The translations under genes were made by a program, and so were the position numbers. Under the pieces are notes generated by a model that worked only from the letters and a program-made list of their open reading frames with translations, did no database searches and had not been told where the DNA came from. A stretch of DNA of 39,225 nucleotides from Bacillota bacterium (GTDB lineage Bacteria; Bacillota; Clostridia; Peptostreptococcales; Anaerovoracaceae): positions 1-39,225 of the forward strand of contig JAUNFA010000013.1 in the NCBI GenBank assembly GCA_030525285.1, written 5' to 3'. This document shows positions 1 to 8,080 of the stretch, piece by piece; position 1 is the stretch's first letter; every line of letters starts with the position of its first letter.

Positions 1-52
1 AGCGCTGATGATACTTGGTGGGAGACCGCCTGGGAAAGTAAGACGTCGCCGC
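1..52 (+). rRNA. rrf: 5S ribosomal RNA, 3' end (partial)
   Basis: The first ~52 bases match the 3' third of a bacterial 5S rRNA: the conserved AGCGCTGATGATACTTGG block, then GGGAGACCGCCTGGGA and the AAGTAAGACGTCGCC block near the 3' end. The 5' part lies outside the window, so the closing terminal helix cannot be checked and the exact 3' end (50-54) is uncertain. A short T run follows, and tRNA-Glu begins about 8 bases later, so this is the tail of an rRNA operon with a trailing tRNA. Confidence 0.88.
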
Positions 53-60
53 TTTTTTTC

Positions 61-135
61 GGTCCTATGGTCAAGCGGTTAAGACACCGCCCTTTCACGG
101 CGGTAACCCGGGTTCGATTCCCGGTAGGATCACCA
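61..135 (+). tRNA. tRNA-Glu (anticodon UUC)
   Basis: A full cloverleaf can be drawn. The acceptor arm is GGTCCTA paired with TAGGATC. The anticodon stem CCGCC/GGCGG encloses a loop reading TTC at positions 34-36, and the T arm is CCGGG-TTCGATT-CCCGG. The CCA end is encoded (133-135). It follows the 5S gene by about 8 bases and is probably cotranscribed with the rRNA operon; a terminator follows directly. Confidence 0.97.
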
Positions 136-145
136 AATTACAAAG

Positions 146-173
146 CGACTGGTCGATTGACCGGTCGTTTTTT
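146..173 (+). terminator. Rho-independent terminator of the rRNA/tRNA-Glu unit
   Basis: The 9-bp stem CGACTGGTC/GACCGGTCG (one G-T pair) has a GATT loop and is followed by six T residues. It lies 10 bases after the encoded CCA, as expected for the end of the rrn-tRNA transcript. Confidence 0.9.
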
Positions 174-270
174 ATTGTATGAAATAATGATATACTTAAT
201 TAATTCTTAATAAGTTAGCGACTTTTTTCTTAATGGGGAAATGAAGATAATACATTCAGGAGGAACTGAT

Positions 271-963
271 ATGGCAACAATATTAATATGTGACGATGAA
301 CGAGACATAGTAAATGCCCTGGATATATATTTGTGCTCAGAGGGATATGAAACTTGCAAGGCTTTGAATGGTAAAGAGGCACTGCAGGCGCTTTCGGAAC
401 GTGATATAGATCTAGTTTTGCTGGATGTAATGATGCCGGTTATGGATGGCATTGAGACCATGATAAAAATACGTGAAAAGTATGATGTACCGGTGATATT
501 TCTCAGCGCAAAGTCGGAGGATAACGATAAGATTCTGGGATTAAATATCGGCGCGGATGATTATGTTACCAAGCCTTTTAATCTGGCGCTGGTGGCAGCT
601 AGAATCAAGTCAAATCTCCGTAGATATAACATGAGCAAGGAAAACCATGAATCCGAAAAACTTGTCATAGGTGGCATTTCTCTGGATGACAGAGCTAAAC
701 AGGTGAAGGTGGACGGCGACATTGTCGAATTAACCCCGAAGGAATTCGCTATACTAAAACTGCTTATGGAAAATCCGAACAAAGTTTTCAGCAACAAGGA
801 AATATACAGGAGGGTTTGGGAAGAAGACCCCTTTGGCAATGAGTCAACCGTATCAGTACATATCAGACACCTTCGTGAAAAAACCGAAGTGAATCCGAAG
901 GAACCACGCTATATTCAGGCGGTATGGGGACAAGGATACAAAATTGAGAGGAGAAGACAGTAA
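271..963 (+). CDS. OmpR/PhoB-family response regulator (VanR-like)
   Basis: A 230-residue DNA-binding response regulator. The receiver domain (about 1-118) has the acidic pair D8/D9, the phospho-acceptor D52 (LLDVMMP), S79 and the conserved K101 in VTKPF. A winged-helix effector domain of OmpR type fills about 130-230 (LTPKEFAILKLLM, VSVHIRHLREK, GQGYKIE). The start is ATG 271 because AGGAGG lies 7 bases before it; the upstream in-frame ATG at 241 has no such site. Its stop overlaps the kinase start by one base (TAATG), so the two genes form a translationally coupled two-component pair. The receiver reads like the VanR subgroup, but no resistance genes are near and the regulon is unknown. Confidence 0.93.
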   Translation: MATILICDDERDIVNALDIYLCSEGYETCKALNGKEALQALSERDIDLVLLDVMMPVMDGIETMIKIREKYDVPVIFLSAKSEDNDKILGLNIGADDYVTKPFNLALVAARIKSNLRRYNMSKENHESEKLVIGGISLDDRAKQVKVDGDIVELTPKEFAILKLLMENPNKVFSNKEIYRRVWEEDPFGNESTVSVHIRHLREKTEVNPKEPRYIQAVWGQGYKIERRRQ

Positions 964-2786
964 TGTATGAACTTACGAGAAATACTATTGCAAAGATGTG
1001 TCTGGTAGTTGTGACTGCGGTGATGATTACGGCTAGTACTTTTAGCCTGCTGGCCGCTGGAATATTCGGGAGCATGGGAATGTACGAGGAATCACAGAAA
1101 GAATTCAGCAAGCAGGTGGTTTCTTCAATTGCCAATGAAACGGCCTATGAGATTATGAATGACTATATACACCAGGATGAAAGTATTCCGTCATTATCGA
1201 AATACTTTGAACCGGCTGATTATCCGGATTATGATTTTACTATAACAATTAATAAAAAGAGTATTCTATCTACATACGATGGCAAGACTGAATACCTTGT
1301 AAAGGGAGAAGGGTATTCCGGCTACGATAATAACGAGATTGTAATATATGCCTATCTCAAAGCAGATGCGGCAAATAATACGGAAGTGGCTCAGTTGATA
1401 AAACTTTCCGGATGGATCTATGAAATGAGAACAACGATTCTCGTGGCAGCAATTGTTTTAGGTGTTCTGGGAATCATAGGATTTATTATACTTATGAAGG
1501 GTGCAGGTCTTAGGGAAGTGGACAATGAGGTTCACGACCGCAAAGTCTGGGATCATATTCCAACGGATTTGTATCTGGCAATTGATGCTATAATTGTAGC
1601 TTTAATTATTTACGGAGGCACACGTGTAATTCAAATCAATATAATGACAGGAGTAATTGTTTGCTTCCTTCTGGGGATAATTTGCGTTGTGATTGCTTTG
1701 GGATTTTTTATGGCGTTTGCTGTACAGATTAAACAGAAGCGTATGCTCCGGGGAACTGTTATAGGAAGAGTGTTTCGTCTAATAGCGATTGGTATTCGCG
1801 CTCTGCCGATAACATGGAAACTGGTAGTGCCTGCGGCAATTGTTTGGATATTTCTGATGGCAGCCTCCTTGTCATCATATAATGGGTTTATAATCTTCTG
1901 TACATTCGTGATGACAACAACCATGCTAGCGGGAGCATCATATCTAGGAATAATGCTCCGAAGGCTTGAAAAGGGTGCGTTAGAAATTGCGGCAGGAAAT
2001 ACCGGATATGTGATTGATACAAGTAGAATGATTGGTGTGCTCAGGGCACATGCGGAGGCTTTGAACAATATAAACAAGGGTGTTGAGGCTGCGGTAATTG
2101 AGCGCATGCGAAGCGAGCGATTTAAGACGGAATTGATTACTAACGTTTCTCACGATATCAAAACTCCACTGACGTCTATTATTAATTATACAGAGCTTCT
2201 CACCCATGAGGATGTGGATGAAAATACTGCGAAGGAATATATAGATATCATTGCTCGCAATGCGGAACGATTGAAGAAATTGACGTCGGATATAGTATCA
2301 GCATCTAAGGCAAGTACAGGCAATGTGGACATTAACCGCAGTGAATGCAACATCGGAATTATGCTAGAACAGGCCCTGGGAGAGTATGAGGAAAAGATGC
2401 AGGATGCCGGATTGATTCCGATAGCCAATATGCCTGATGAGGACATTACAGTTCTTGCCGATGGTGAGCATTCATGGCGAATCATGGACAATATCATGAA
2501 TAATATCTGCAAATACGCACAGCCTGGAACTCGTGTATATATGGACGTTTACGAAGATGATGGACAGGCATGCATTTCTTTCAAGAACACATCTGCACAG
2601 GCACTCAATATCAATGCAGACGAATTAATGGAAAGATTTGTGCGGGGAGATTCTTCAAGGAATACCGAGGGCAGCGGACTGGGGCTTAGCATAGCCCGAG
2701 ACCTAGCAACCCTTCAGGGCGGAGGACTGCAGATTTATATAGACGGAGACCTTTTTAAGGTAATAGTAAAATTTGAAAAAGCGTAA
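963..2786 (+). CDS. Multi-pass membrane sensor histidine kinase
   Basis: A 607-residue kinase paired with the upstream regulator. A TM helix at about 10-33 is followed by an extracytoplasmic stretch of about 125 residues and a second helix near 158-178. At least four more hydrophobic segments lie around 203-218, 227-253, 286-303 and 308-330, which is more than a simple two-TM sensor. The DHp H-box has phospho-acceptor His397 (NVSHDIKTPLTS). The ATP-binding domain shows an N-box around N510-N514 and the G-box EGSGLGLSIARDL near 569-581. The start is the ATG that overlaps the regulator stop. The ligand is unknown; the extra central membrane block may itself be the sensing unit. Cell-envelope sensing is a guess from the VanRS-like pairing. 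Confidence 0.92.
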   Translation: MYELTRNTIAKMCLVVVTAVMITASTFSLLAAGIFGSMGMYEESQKEFSKQVVSSIANETAYEIMNDYIHQDESIPSLSKYFEPADYPDYDFTITINKKSILSTYDGKTEYLVKGEGYSGYDNNEIVIYAYLKADAANNTEVAQLIKLSGWIYEMRTTILVAAIVLGVLGIIGFIILMKGAGLREVDNEVHDRKVWDHIPTDLYLAIDAIIVALIIYGGTRVIQINIMTGVIVCFLLGIICVVIALGFFMAFAVQIKQKRMLRGTVIGRVFRLIAIGIRALPITWKLVVPAAIVWIFLMAASLSSYNGFIIFCTFVMTTTMLAGASYLGIMLRRLEKGALEIAAGNTGYVIDTSRMIGVLRAHAEALNNINKGVEAAVIERMRSERFKTELITNVSHDIKTPLTSIINYTELLTHEDVDENTAKEYIDIIARNAERLKKLTSDIVSASKASTGNVDINRSECNIGIMLEQALGEYEEKMQDAGLIPIANMPDEDITVLADGEHSWRIMDNIMNNICKYAQPGTRVYMDVYEDDGQACISFKNTSAQALNINADELMERFVRGDSSRNTEGSGLGLSIARDLATLQGGGLQIYIDGDLFKVIVKFEKA

Positions 2787-2811
2787 ATGCAATGGCTGTA
2801 TAAGAGAAACT

Positions 2812-2861
2812 AAACCGATACATTCGCAAACCGGGAAACCGTGCGTCTTGTGTCGGTTTTT
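2812..2861 (+). terminator. Terminator of the two-component operon
   Basis: An 11-bp stem AAACCGATACA/TGTGTCGGTTT (one wobble pair) encloses a long, partly structured loop containing CGCA/TGCG, and ends in a T run. It lies 25 bases after the kinase stop and before the serC promoter. Confidence 0.8.
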
Positions 2862-2870
2862 CTTCTTATA

Positions 2871-2899
2871 TTGATATACTTTTAACATTATGTTAGTAT
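2871..2899 (+). promoter_or_regulatory. Putative sigma-A promoter of serC
   Basis: TTGATA and TAGTAT are separated by exactly 17 bases, which implies a leader of about 77 bases before the serC start. The leader contains a small inverted repeat TTATGA-GTTT-TCATAA (about 2939-2954) of unknown role. Confidence 0.55.
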
Positions 2900-2982
2900 A
2901 TTAAGTAATTGCATTAATAATAGTAGCTAACAATAGCTTATGAGTTTTCATAAAAGTATTAATTTACACGGGAGGGATAGTT

Positions 2983-4068
2983 ATGAAATACGATAGAGTC
3001 TTTAACTTTTCAGCAGGCCCTGCAATGATGCCGGAACCGGTTCTTGAGGAAATCGCAAGTGAGGTTCTGAATTACAGAGGAACAGGAATGTCAGTAATGG
3101 AAATGTCACACAGATCCAAAGCATTCCAGGCAATTTATGATGAAGCTGTAGCTGATCTTAAGAAGCTTATGAATGTTCCTGATAATTACAGGATTCTGTT
3201 CATTCAGGGTGGCGGAACTACTCAGTTTGCAATGGTTCCATTAAACCTTATGAAGAATGGAAAGGCTTGCTATGTAGAGACTGGTGCATGGTCAAAGAAG
3301 GCCATTGCTGAAGCTAAGAAGTACGGAGAGGTTAACGTTGTTGCTTCATCAGCTGATAAGAATTTTTCATACGTTCCTGATTGCAGTAATCTAGATATCC
3401 CTGAAGATGCAGACTATGTATACATCTGTGAGAACGAGACAATTCACGGCACAACTTTCAACAAGCTGCCTGACACTAAGGGCAAGGTTCTGGTTGCAGA
3501 CCAGTCGTCAATGTTCCTTTCAAGACCTTGCAATGTTGAAGATTACGGTATTATCTGGGCAGGTGTTCAGAAGAATGTTGGCCCTGCAGGAATGGCAATT
3601 GTAATTATCAGAGAGGATTTGCTCACTGATGATGTACCTGAATTCTGCCCTACTTATCTGAAATACAAGACTCATGCTGACAAGGATTCTATGTACAACA
3701 CTCCTAATACATGGGCAATTTACTGCTGCGGTAAGGTGTTCAAATACTTACTCAGCCTCGGTGGCCTTGAAGAAGTTGAGAAGATGAACCAGGCTAAGGC
3801 TAAGGTGCTTTATGACTTCCTCGACAGCAGCAAGCTTTTCAAGGGCTCAGTTGTTCCTGAAGACAGATCTCTCATGAATGTTCCTTTCGTAACAGGATCA
3901 GATGAAGAAGATGCGGCAGTTGTTGCAGCAACTAAGGCTGCAGGAATGGACAACCTTAAGGGACACAGATCCGTAGGAGGTCTCAGAGCTTCAATCTACA
4001 ACTCAATGCCTATCGAAGGAGTTCAGACATTAGTTGACTTCCTCAAGGATTATGAAGCAAACAAATAA
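2983..4068 (+). CDS. serC: Phosphoserine aminotransferase
   Basis: A 361-residue class V PLP-dependent aminotransferase. It converts 3-phosphohydroxypyruvate and glutamate to phosphoserine and 2-oxoglutarate in serine (and possibly pyridoxine) biosynthesis, in the cytosol. The N-terminus FNFSAGPAMMPEPVL is the family signature. The PLP Schiff-base lysine is K197 in GVQKNVGPAG, and the C-terminus has the RASIYNSMP block. The length is that of the family. The GGGAGG site lies 8 bases before ATG 2983. The usual partner serA is not adjacent, so serC is apparently a single-gene transcript between its own promoter and terminator. Codon choice is uniform (frequent AAG, GCA, CTT), suggesting good expression. 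Confidence 0.98.
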   Translation: MKYDRVFNFSAGPAMMPEPVLEEIASEVLNYRGTGMSVMEMSHRSKAFQAIYDEAVADLKKLMNVPDNYRILFIQGGGTTQFAMVPLNLMKNGKACYVETGAWSKKAIAEAKKYGEVNVVASSADKNFSYVPDCSNLDIPEDADYVYICENETIHGTTFNKLPDTKGKVLVADQSSMFLSRPCNVEDYGIIWAGVQKNVGPAGMAIVIIREDLLTDDVPEFCPTYLKYKTHADKDSMYNTPNTWAIYCCGKVFKYLLSLGGLEEVEKMNQAKAKVLYDFLDSSKLFKGSVVPEDRSLMNVPFVTGSDEEDAAVVAATKAAGMDNLKGHRSVGGLRASIYNSMPIEGVQTLVDFLKDYEANK

Positions 4069-4111
4069 TAAGCTAAATAAGCAGACTGTTTGAAAAAATA
4101 GAAGCAATACC

Positions 4112-4152
4112 AGCAGCGCCTCAGATTAGAAAATTTGGGGTGCTGCTTTGTT
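4112..4152 (+). terminator. serC terminator
   Basis: A 16-bp hairpin, AGCAGCGCCTCAGATT against AATTTGGGGTGCTGCT, with four G-T pairs and a 4-base loop, followed by a weak TTGTTAA tract. The T run is poor, but the stem is long. Confidence 0.7.
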
Positions 4153-4236
4153 AATAAGAGCGAGTGGATTGCTGAAGTGTGAACCGGGGAAACTTAATAG
4201 AGTTAAATCTAGAATGGTAAACTTAGGAATATTGTA

Positions 4237-4265
4237 TTGCCACCATAAGTGAATTGTGATATAAT
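4237..4265 (+). promoter_or_regulatory. Promoter of tRNA-Leu
   Basis: TTGCCA and a perfect TATAAT are separated by 17 bases, ending 49 bases before the tRNA. No other gene lies between. Confidence 0.75.
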
Positions 4266-4314
4266 TCACTTCGTTGTGAGCTTTCATTTGAAAGATTACG
4301 ATATTAAAATATGG

Positions 4315-4397
4315 GCGCCAGTGGTGGAATTGGCAGACACGCTAGATTTAGGTTCTAGTGCGCGAGCGTGGGGGTTCAAGTCCCTCCTGGCGCACCA
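4315..4397 (+). tRNA. tRNA-Leu (anticodon UAG)
   Basis: A class II tRNA. The acceptor GCGCCAG pairs with CTGGCGC, the anticodon stem CTAGA/TCTAG encloses a loop reading TAG, and there is a long variable arm and a TTCAAGT T loop. CCA is encoded at 4395-4397. It is a single-tRNA unit with its own promoter and terminator. Confidence 0.97.
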
Positions 4398-4405
4398 TGT
4401 CAATC

Positions 4406-4443
4406 AAAAAGACGTTGAATTCAGAAGTTCAACGTCTTTTTTT
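4406..4443. terminator. Bidirectional terminator shared by tRNA-Leu and the opposing thioesterase gene
   Basis: A stem of about 13 bp (AAAAGACGTTGAA against its exact complement) has an A run before it and a T run of seven after it, so it can work in both directions. The last codons and the stop of the - strand thioesterase gene lie inside the right arm, so the convergent genes share sequence. Confidence 0.88.
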
Positions 4444-4842
4444 ATCGATTCTGATCATGTCAATTACACCATCGGCTAGAAGCCTGTCACTGTCGTCGGT
4501 TATTCTGAAATGAACTATTACCATAGTTCGGCCTCTTTTGACAATTTCGGTATCACAGTATATTTCATTACCAATTGTGTTACGAAGATAATTCATGTGG
4601 GTGCTCTGGGTGACGTATTCGTTGCCGTCAATACGCGCGGTAATGCCGCAGGCAATATCTGCCATAGAAAACATGAGACCGCCGTGGACATTGCCATAAA
4701 GGTTCATCGATTCGGGAGCAAGAGTCACCTTAACGCGACAATTGTCCTCTGCAATCTTAACAATCTCTATGTGATTATGGTACATGAAGGGATTGCTTTG
4801 TTCGTATCTTTTGTAATCTGATAATTCCGGATTAACAGCCAT
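4429..4842 (-). CDS. PaaI-like hotdog-fold thioesterase
   Basis: A 137-residue single hotdog domain. The active-site block LYGNVHGGLMFSMADIACG (about 48-66) shows the PaaI pattern, with His53-Gly-Gly and the acidic Asp62 of the catalytic helix. It should hydrolyse an acyl-CoA; the substrate cannot be read from sequence. The start is supported by AAGGAGG seven to eight bases upstream on the - strand. It is monocistronic and convergent with tRNA-Leu. An inverted repeat of TetR-operator type lies upstream, near a TATAAT on the - strand, so repressor control is possible. Confidence 0.88.
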   Translation of the reverse strand: MAVNPELSDYKRYEQSNPFMYHNHIEIVKIAEDNCRVKVTLAPESMNLYGNVHGGLMFSMADIACGITARIDGNEYVTQSTHMNYLRNTIGNEIYCDTEIVKRGRTMVIVHFRITDDSDRLLADGVIDMIRIDKKRR

Positions 4843-4879
4843 TAATTTTGCCTCCTTAAATTGAATAAGCTAATTATAC

Positions 4880-4891
4880 AACCGGTCGGTA
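4880..4891. promoter_or_regulatory. Possible TetR-type operator in a divergent promoter region
   Basis: ACCG-GT-CGGT is an inverted repeat of the form often bound by TetR-family repressors. On the - strand it sits between a possible -35 (TTAATT) and TATAAT (17-base spacing) of the thioesterase gene. A second TATAAT at 4923-4928 faces the AIM24 gene. No TetR gene is in the window, so this is a sequence-shape suggestion only. Confidence 0.3.
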
Positions 4892-4980
4892 AATAAATTA
4901 ACTGCAATTATAATATTTATTGTATAATAATTCTGACAGTTATCTGAGGAAGAAATTCAATTTGAGAAAGGAGTAATAAC

Positions 4981-5658
4981 ATGAAATACGAGATTAAAGG
5001 CGGGAATCTGCCGTATGTTGTGTGCAATCTCGACCCCAACGAAACGGTGATTACTGAATCCGGAGCAATGAGTTGGATGAGTCCCAACATGAAGATGGAA
5101 ACAACGTCAGGTGGCGGAGTAGGAAAAATGCTTGGAAGAGCTTTGTCAGGAGACTCGCTGTTTCAGAATCGTTATACCGCAGTGGGCGGACAGGGATTAA
5201 TTGCTTTCGCCTCATCATTTCCGGGTGAAATCAAGGCTATCGAAATCACACCGGACAAGCCAATGGTTGTTCAGAAAAGCGCATTTCTAGCATCATCAGA
5301 AAATGTGCAGTTAAGTGTTTTCTTCCAAAAGAAGGTGGGCGCAGGTTTCTTCGGAGGAGAAGGATTCATAATGCAGCAGCTGTCAGGTAACGGAGTAGCA
5401 TTTATAGAAATTGACGGAAGCATACAGGAATACAATCTGGCAGCCGGCCAGGAAATCATAGTCGATACAGGATATGTTGCAGCAATGGATGCTACATGCT
5501 CAATTGAAATCGTTACAGTCAAAGGTGTCAAAAACAAGTTCCTCGGTGGAGAAGGCTTTTTCAACACAGTAGTAAGAGGTCCGGGCAAGGTAATGTTGCA
5601 GAGCATGCCGATTTCAAATGTTGCGGCACAGATAGGAGCTCACATCCAGCCTAAATAA
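4981..5658 (+). CDS. AIM24 / TIGR00266 family protein
   Basis: A 225-residue all-beta protein of the AIM24 family, widespread in bacteria and named after a yeast mitochondrial protein. Recognisable blocks are the N-terminal ESGAMSWMSPNMKMETTSGGG, the central GGEGFIMQQLSGNGVAFIEIDG and the C-terminal GGEGFFNTVVRGPGKVMLQS, a duplicated glycine-rich pattern. No signal peptide or membrane helix is seen. The molecular role is not established in bacteria. GAAAGGAG precedes the ATG by about six bases. It is divergent from the thioesterase gene and convergent with the rubrerythrin gene, so it is probably transcribed alone. Confidence 0.9.
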   Translation: MKYEIKGGNLPYVVCNLDPNETVITESGAMSWMSPNMKMETTSGGGVGKMLGRALSGDSLFQNRYTAVGGQGLIAFASSFPGEIKAIEITPDKPMVVQKSAFLASSENVQLSVFFQKKVGAGFFGGEGFIMQQLSGNGVAFIEIDGSIQEYNLAAGQEIIVDTGYVAAMDATCSIEIVTVKGVKNKFLGGEGFFNTVVRGPGKVMLQSMPISNVAAQIGAHIQPK

Positions 5659-5764
5659 ACGGGGCTGACAAGTTAGAATATAGCGCGACATTATAGATAA
5701 AATATAAAAGTGAGCTACAGGAAAAGAGTTATACATAAAAACAGTACAAAATAAGAATAGTACA

Positions 5765-5790
5765 AAAGGGGAAGCCGTAGCTTCCCCTTT
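5765..5790. terminator. Hairpin terminator between convergent AIM24 and rubrerythrin genes
   Basis: An 11-bp perfect stem AAAGGGGAAGC/GCTTCCCCTTT with a CGTA loop. The A and T flanks allow termination in both directions, though each T run is short. Confidence 0.75.
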
Positions 5791-5822
5791 GATATTAAAT
5801 CTCAATTGTGATTGTGACCAGA

Positions 5823-6365
5823 TTAACCGAAGTATCTCTTGAGCAGACCCTCGAATGCCTTGCCGTGTCTAGCTTCGTCACGAGCCATTTCGTGAACTGT
5901 GTCGTGGATTGCATCCAGATTCTGAGCCTTAGCCAGCTTAGCCAGTTCAAACTTGCCTGCAGTAGCGCCGTTCTCAGCATCTACTCTCATTTCGAGATTC
6001 TTCTTAGTTGAATCTGTGATTACTTCGCCGAGAAGTTCAGCAAACTTTGCTGCATGTTCAGCTTCTTCGTAAGCAGCCTTTTCCCAGTAAAGACCGATCT
6101 CAGGATATCCTTCTCTGTGAGCAACTCTTGCCATAGCCAGATACATACCAACTTCTGTGCATTCTCCGTTAAAGTTGTCTCTGAGACCCTGGATGATTTC
6201 AGGATCAACACCCTTTGCAACACCTACAACGTGTTCTGCAGCCCATTCCAGGTTGCCTTCTTCAACTGCCTTAAACTTGTCAGCAGGAACTCCACACTGT
6301 GGGCACTTTGCTGGTGGTTCTGAACCTTCATAAGTATATCCGCATACTGTGCATGACCATTTCAT
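5823..6365 (-). CDS. Rubrerythrin with N-terminal rubredoxin domain (reverse rubrerythrin)
   Basis: A 180-residue non-haem iron peroxidase that reduces hydrogen peroxide to water in anaerobes. The order is reversed relative to classical rubrerythrin: the rubredoxin Fe(Cys)4 site comes first (C5, C8, C21, C24; [10 protein letters not shown] and CPQCGVP). The four-helix ferritin-like di-iron domain follows at about 45-180, with carboxylate/histidine motifs in EEAEH and DEARH. The start is backed by TAGGAGG. It is monocistronic with an extended -10 promoter. Electron donors (NADH:rubredoxin reductase or similar) are not nearby. Confidence 0.95.
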   Translation of the reverse strand: MKWSCTVCGYTYEGSEPPAKCPQCGVPADKFKAVEEGNLEWAAEHVVGVAKGVDPEIIQGLRDNFNGECTEVGMYLAMARVAHREGYPEIGLYWEKAAYEEAEHAAKFAELLGEVITDSTKKNLEMRVDAENGATAGKFELAKLAKAQNLDAIHDTVHEMARDEARHGKAFEGLLKRYFG

Positions 6366-6402
6366 AATAATTACCTCCTAAATCAAGTGATTTAACTAAT
6401 CT

Positions 6403-6411
6403 ATTATAACA
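6403..6411 (-). promoter_or_regulatory. Extended -10 promoter of the rubrerythrin gene
   Basis: On the - strand the sequence reads TGTTATAAT, a perfect TATAAT with a TGn extension, about 38 bases before the start codon. No good -35 is present. I looked for a PerR-type palindrome and did not find a convincing one. Confidence 0.5.
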
Positions 6412-6530
6412 TACCTTTTACAAATTAACATCTCTATTTCTGATGTTTGATTATACTATACCAAAAAGGTGCAGTATTGTCAAGGGATAAATCTTACTAA
6501 TTGTCGCAGGACATAAACTGTGCTTTTTCC

Positions 6531-6559
6531 TTTACCGAATATAATAAATGCTGTATAAT
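6531..6559 (+). promoter_or_regulatory. Promoter of the binding-protein / nfu / pepV operon
   Basis: TTTACC and a perfect TATAAT are separated by 17 bases, about 45 bases before the TTG start of the lipoprotein gene. Confidence 0.6.
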
Positions 6560-6604
6560 ATAAGTTACGAATTTGGGTGGAAGAAACCGTGAAAGGAAAG
6601 AGTT

Positions 6605-7819
6605 TTGAAGAAACTGAGGACCCTGGCTTTAGCCATTACAATTGTATCGGTAATGATACTTACTACCGGATGTACTACATATCAACATTTTAAGACTGCA
6701 TTTATGAATGACAGTACAGGAGAGAATGTAACCATAACCATAGGCGTATGCGAACCTATTACAGGGGGCGAAAGTGACGCGGCCATATCGGAGATAAGAG
6801 GAATACAGCTGGCTAATGAAGTTTATCCCAATATTAAGGGAAAGATAGTGAAGCTCGTGTACAGTAACAATTACTCTGATGTAAGTGCTGCAAAAACAGC
6901 AATAGAGAATTTGTTTTCATACAGCCCTAATGTGATTCTGGGAAGCTATGGAAGCGCATATTCCCTTGCCATATCAAAGAAGATTCAGGATGCTAAGATA
7001 CCGGCAATTGCTGTAAGCAATACTAATCCGCTGGTGACCAAGAATAATCCTTACTATTATAGAGTCTGCTATGCTGACTCAAATCAGGGAGACCTTCTTG
7101 GCACCTATGTGCTCAAGGCGACTAAGTCCAAGACAGCGGGCATTCTGTTGCCCGAGAATAGCGACATAGCCTTAGCACGTGCGTCTGCTTTTTCTGAAAG
7201 AATGGAAGTTCAGACAGGAGATAGCGATGCTATCAAAGTGTATAAGACATACAAGAGTGGAACCAAGAATTTCACTAAGCAGCTTGAGGCTGTAAGGGAT
7301 AGTGGTGTTAAATACGTACTTTTGCCTGGCGAAATGGTTGACGTTGCAGAAATCCTCAAGGAAGCGAAAGCAATGAATCTTGACGTTACATTCCTTGGAG
7401 GCAATGAATGGGCATCAGAGGAGTTTGATGAGACTGTAGGCAAGTATGCTAACAGCAATAATGTAGCTTTCATAACTTATGTAGATCCGGCCATCGAGAA
7501 CGATGAGCAGAAAGCAGGCCGTGAAACTGAGAAATTCATGAACGCTTTCAGAGATAAATATGGTAATGATGCCGTTCCCGATGAGAATATGATGCTTGGA
7601 TACGACGCATATCTGGTTGCAATAAATGCTGCTGCGCAGGCCGGTGACAATATGGATGGTGAAAGCATCAAGAAGGCTCTTGATGGAGACATTACCTTCG
7701 AGGGAGCCACCGGAAACATCAGATTTAATGATGTAGGTGACCCGGTTAAAACAGTGTACGTATCCACAGTGTCAAAAGACGGACACGTGCTGAAATATAC
7801 GATAAATCCAGCTAATTAA
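6605..7819 (+). CDS. Branched-chain amino-acid-type ABC transporter substrate-binding lipoprotein
   Basis: A 404-residue periplasmic-binding-fold protein (Peripla_BP type, LivJ/LivK-like). Residues 1-22 form a lipoprotein signal with a hydrophobic core and the lipobox LTTGC (Cys23), so it should be anchored on the outer face of the membrane. The mature part has the typical opening TITIGVCEPITGG, ANEVYP, NVILGSYGSAYSLA and the C-terminal block GYDAYLVAINAAAQAG. The start is TTG 6605 with AAAGGAAAGAG just upstream; no in-frame ATG fits. No permease or ATPase genes lie nearby, so it is an orphan solute receptor. The ligand is likely an amino acid or small amide, which is unproven. Confidence 0.88.
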   Translation: MKKLRTLALAITIVSVMILTTGCTTYQHFKTAFMNDSTGENVTITIGVCEPITGGESDAAISEIRGIQLANEVYPNIKGKIVKLVYSNNYSDVSAAKTAIENLFSYSPNVILGSYGSAYSLAISKKIQDAKIPAIAVSNTNPLVTKNNPYYYRVCYADSNQGDLLGTYVLKATKSKTAGILLPENSDIALARASAFSERMEVQTGDSDAIKVYKTYKSGTKNFTKQLEAVRDSGVKYVLLPGEMVDVAEILKEAKAMNLDVTFLGGNEWASEEFDETVGKYANSNNVAFITYVDPAIENDEQKAGRETEKFMNAFRDKYGNDAVPDENMMLGYDAYLVAINAAAQAGDNMDGESIKKALDGDITFEGATGNIRFNDVGDPVKTVYVSTVSKDGHVLKYTINPAN

Positions 7820-7841
7820 ATGGAACAAAAGGAGAAATAAC

Positions 7842-8066
7842 ATGGAAGAAAAAATCATTGAAGCTTTAGAGCAGATAAGACCTTTCCTTCAGAGAGACGG
7901 AGGAGATTTGGAGTTTGTTGAACTTACTGAAGATAACATCGTTAAGGTAAGACTGCAGGGACACTGTGCAGGTTGTCCCGGCGCACAGATGACTATTAAG
8001 GGTGTAGTTGAACAGATTATCAAGGAAAGTTACCCTGAAATCACAGCAGTTGAAGCTGTGCTGTAA
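7842..8066 (+). CDS. NifU-like C-terminal domain (Nfu-type) Fe-S scaffold protein
   Basis: A 74-residue protein that is only the NifU C-terminal (Nfu) domain. The cluster-binding CxxC is C42-A-G-C45 within GHCAGCPGAQMT, and the N-terminal LDxIRPxLQRDGGDLE pattern is near perfect. Nfu proteins carry a [4Fe-4S] cluster to apo-enzymes in the cytosol. It sits 22 bases after the lipoprotein gene with GGAGA before the ATG and 14 bases before pepV, so it is in the same operon. The link to neighbours looks like position only, not pathway. Confidence 0.93.
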   Translation: MEEKIIEALEQIRPFLQRDGGDLEFVELTEDNIVKVRLQGHCAGCPGAQMTIKGVVEQIIKESYPEITAVEAVL

Positions 8067-8080
8067 GAGTGGGGATACAG

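Noticed and set aside
4249..4479. 76-codon + strand reading frame
   Set aside because: It runs straight through tRNA-Leu and its terminator; part of the translation is tRNA sequence. No ribosome site.
6366..6430. PerR box upstream of rubrerythrin
   Set aside because: TTATAAT is present only as the -10; the second half of the palindrome does not match.
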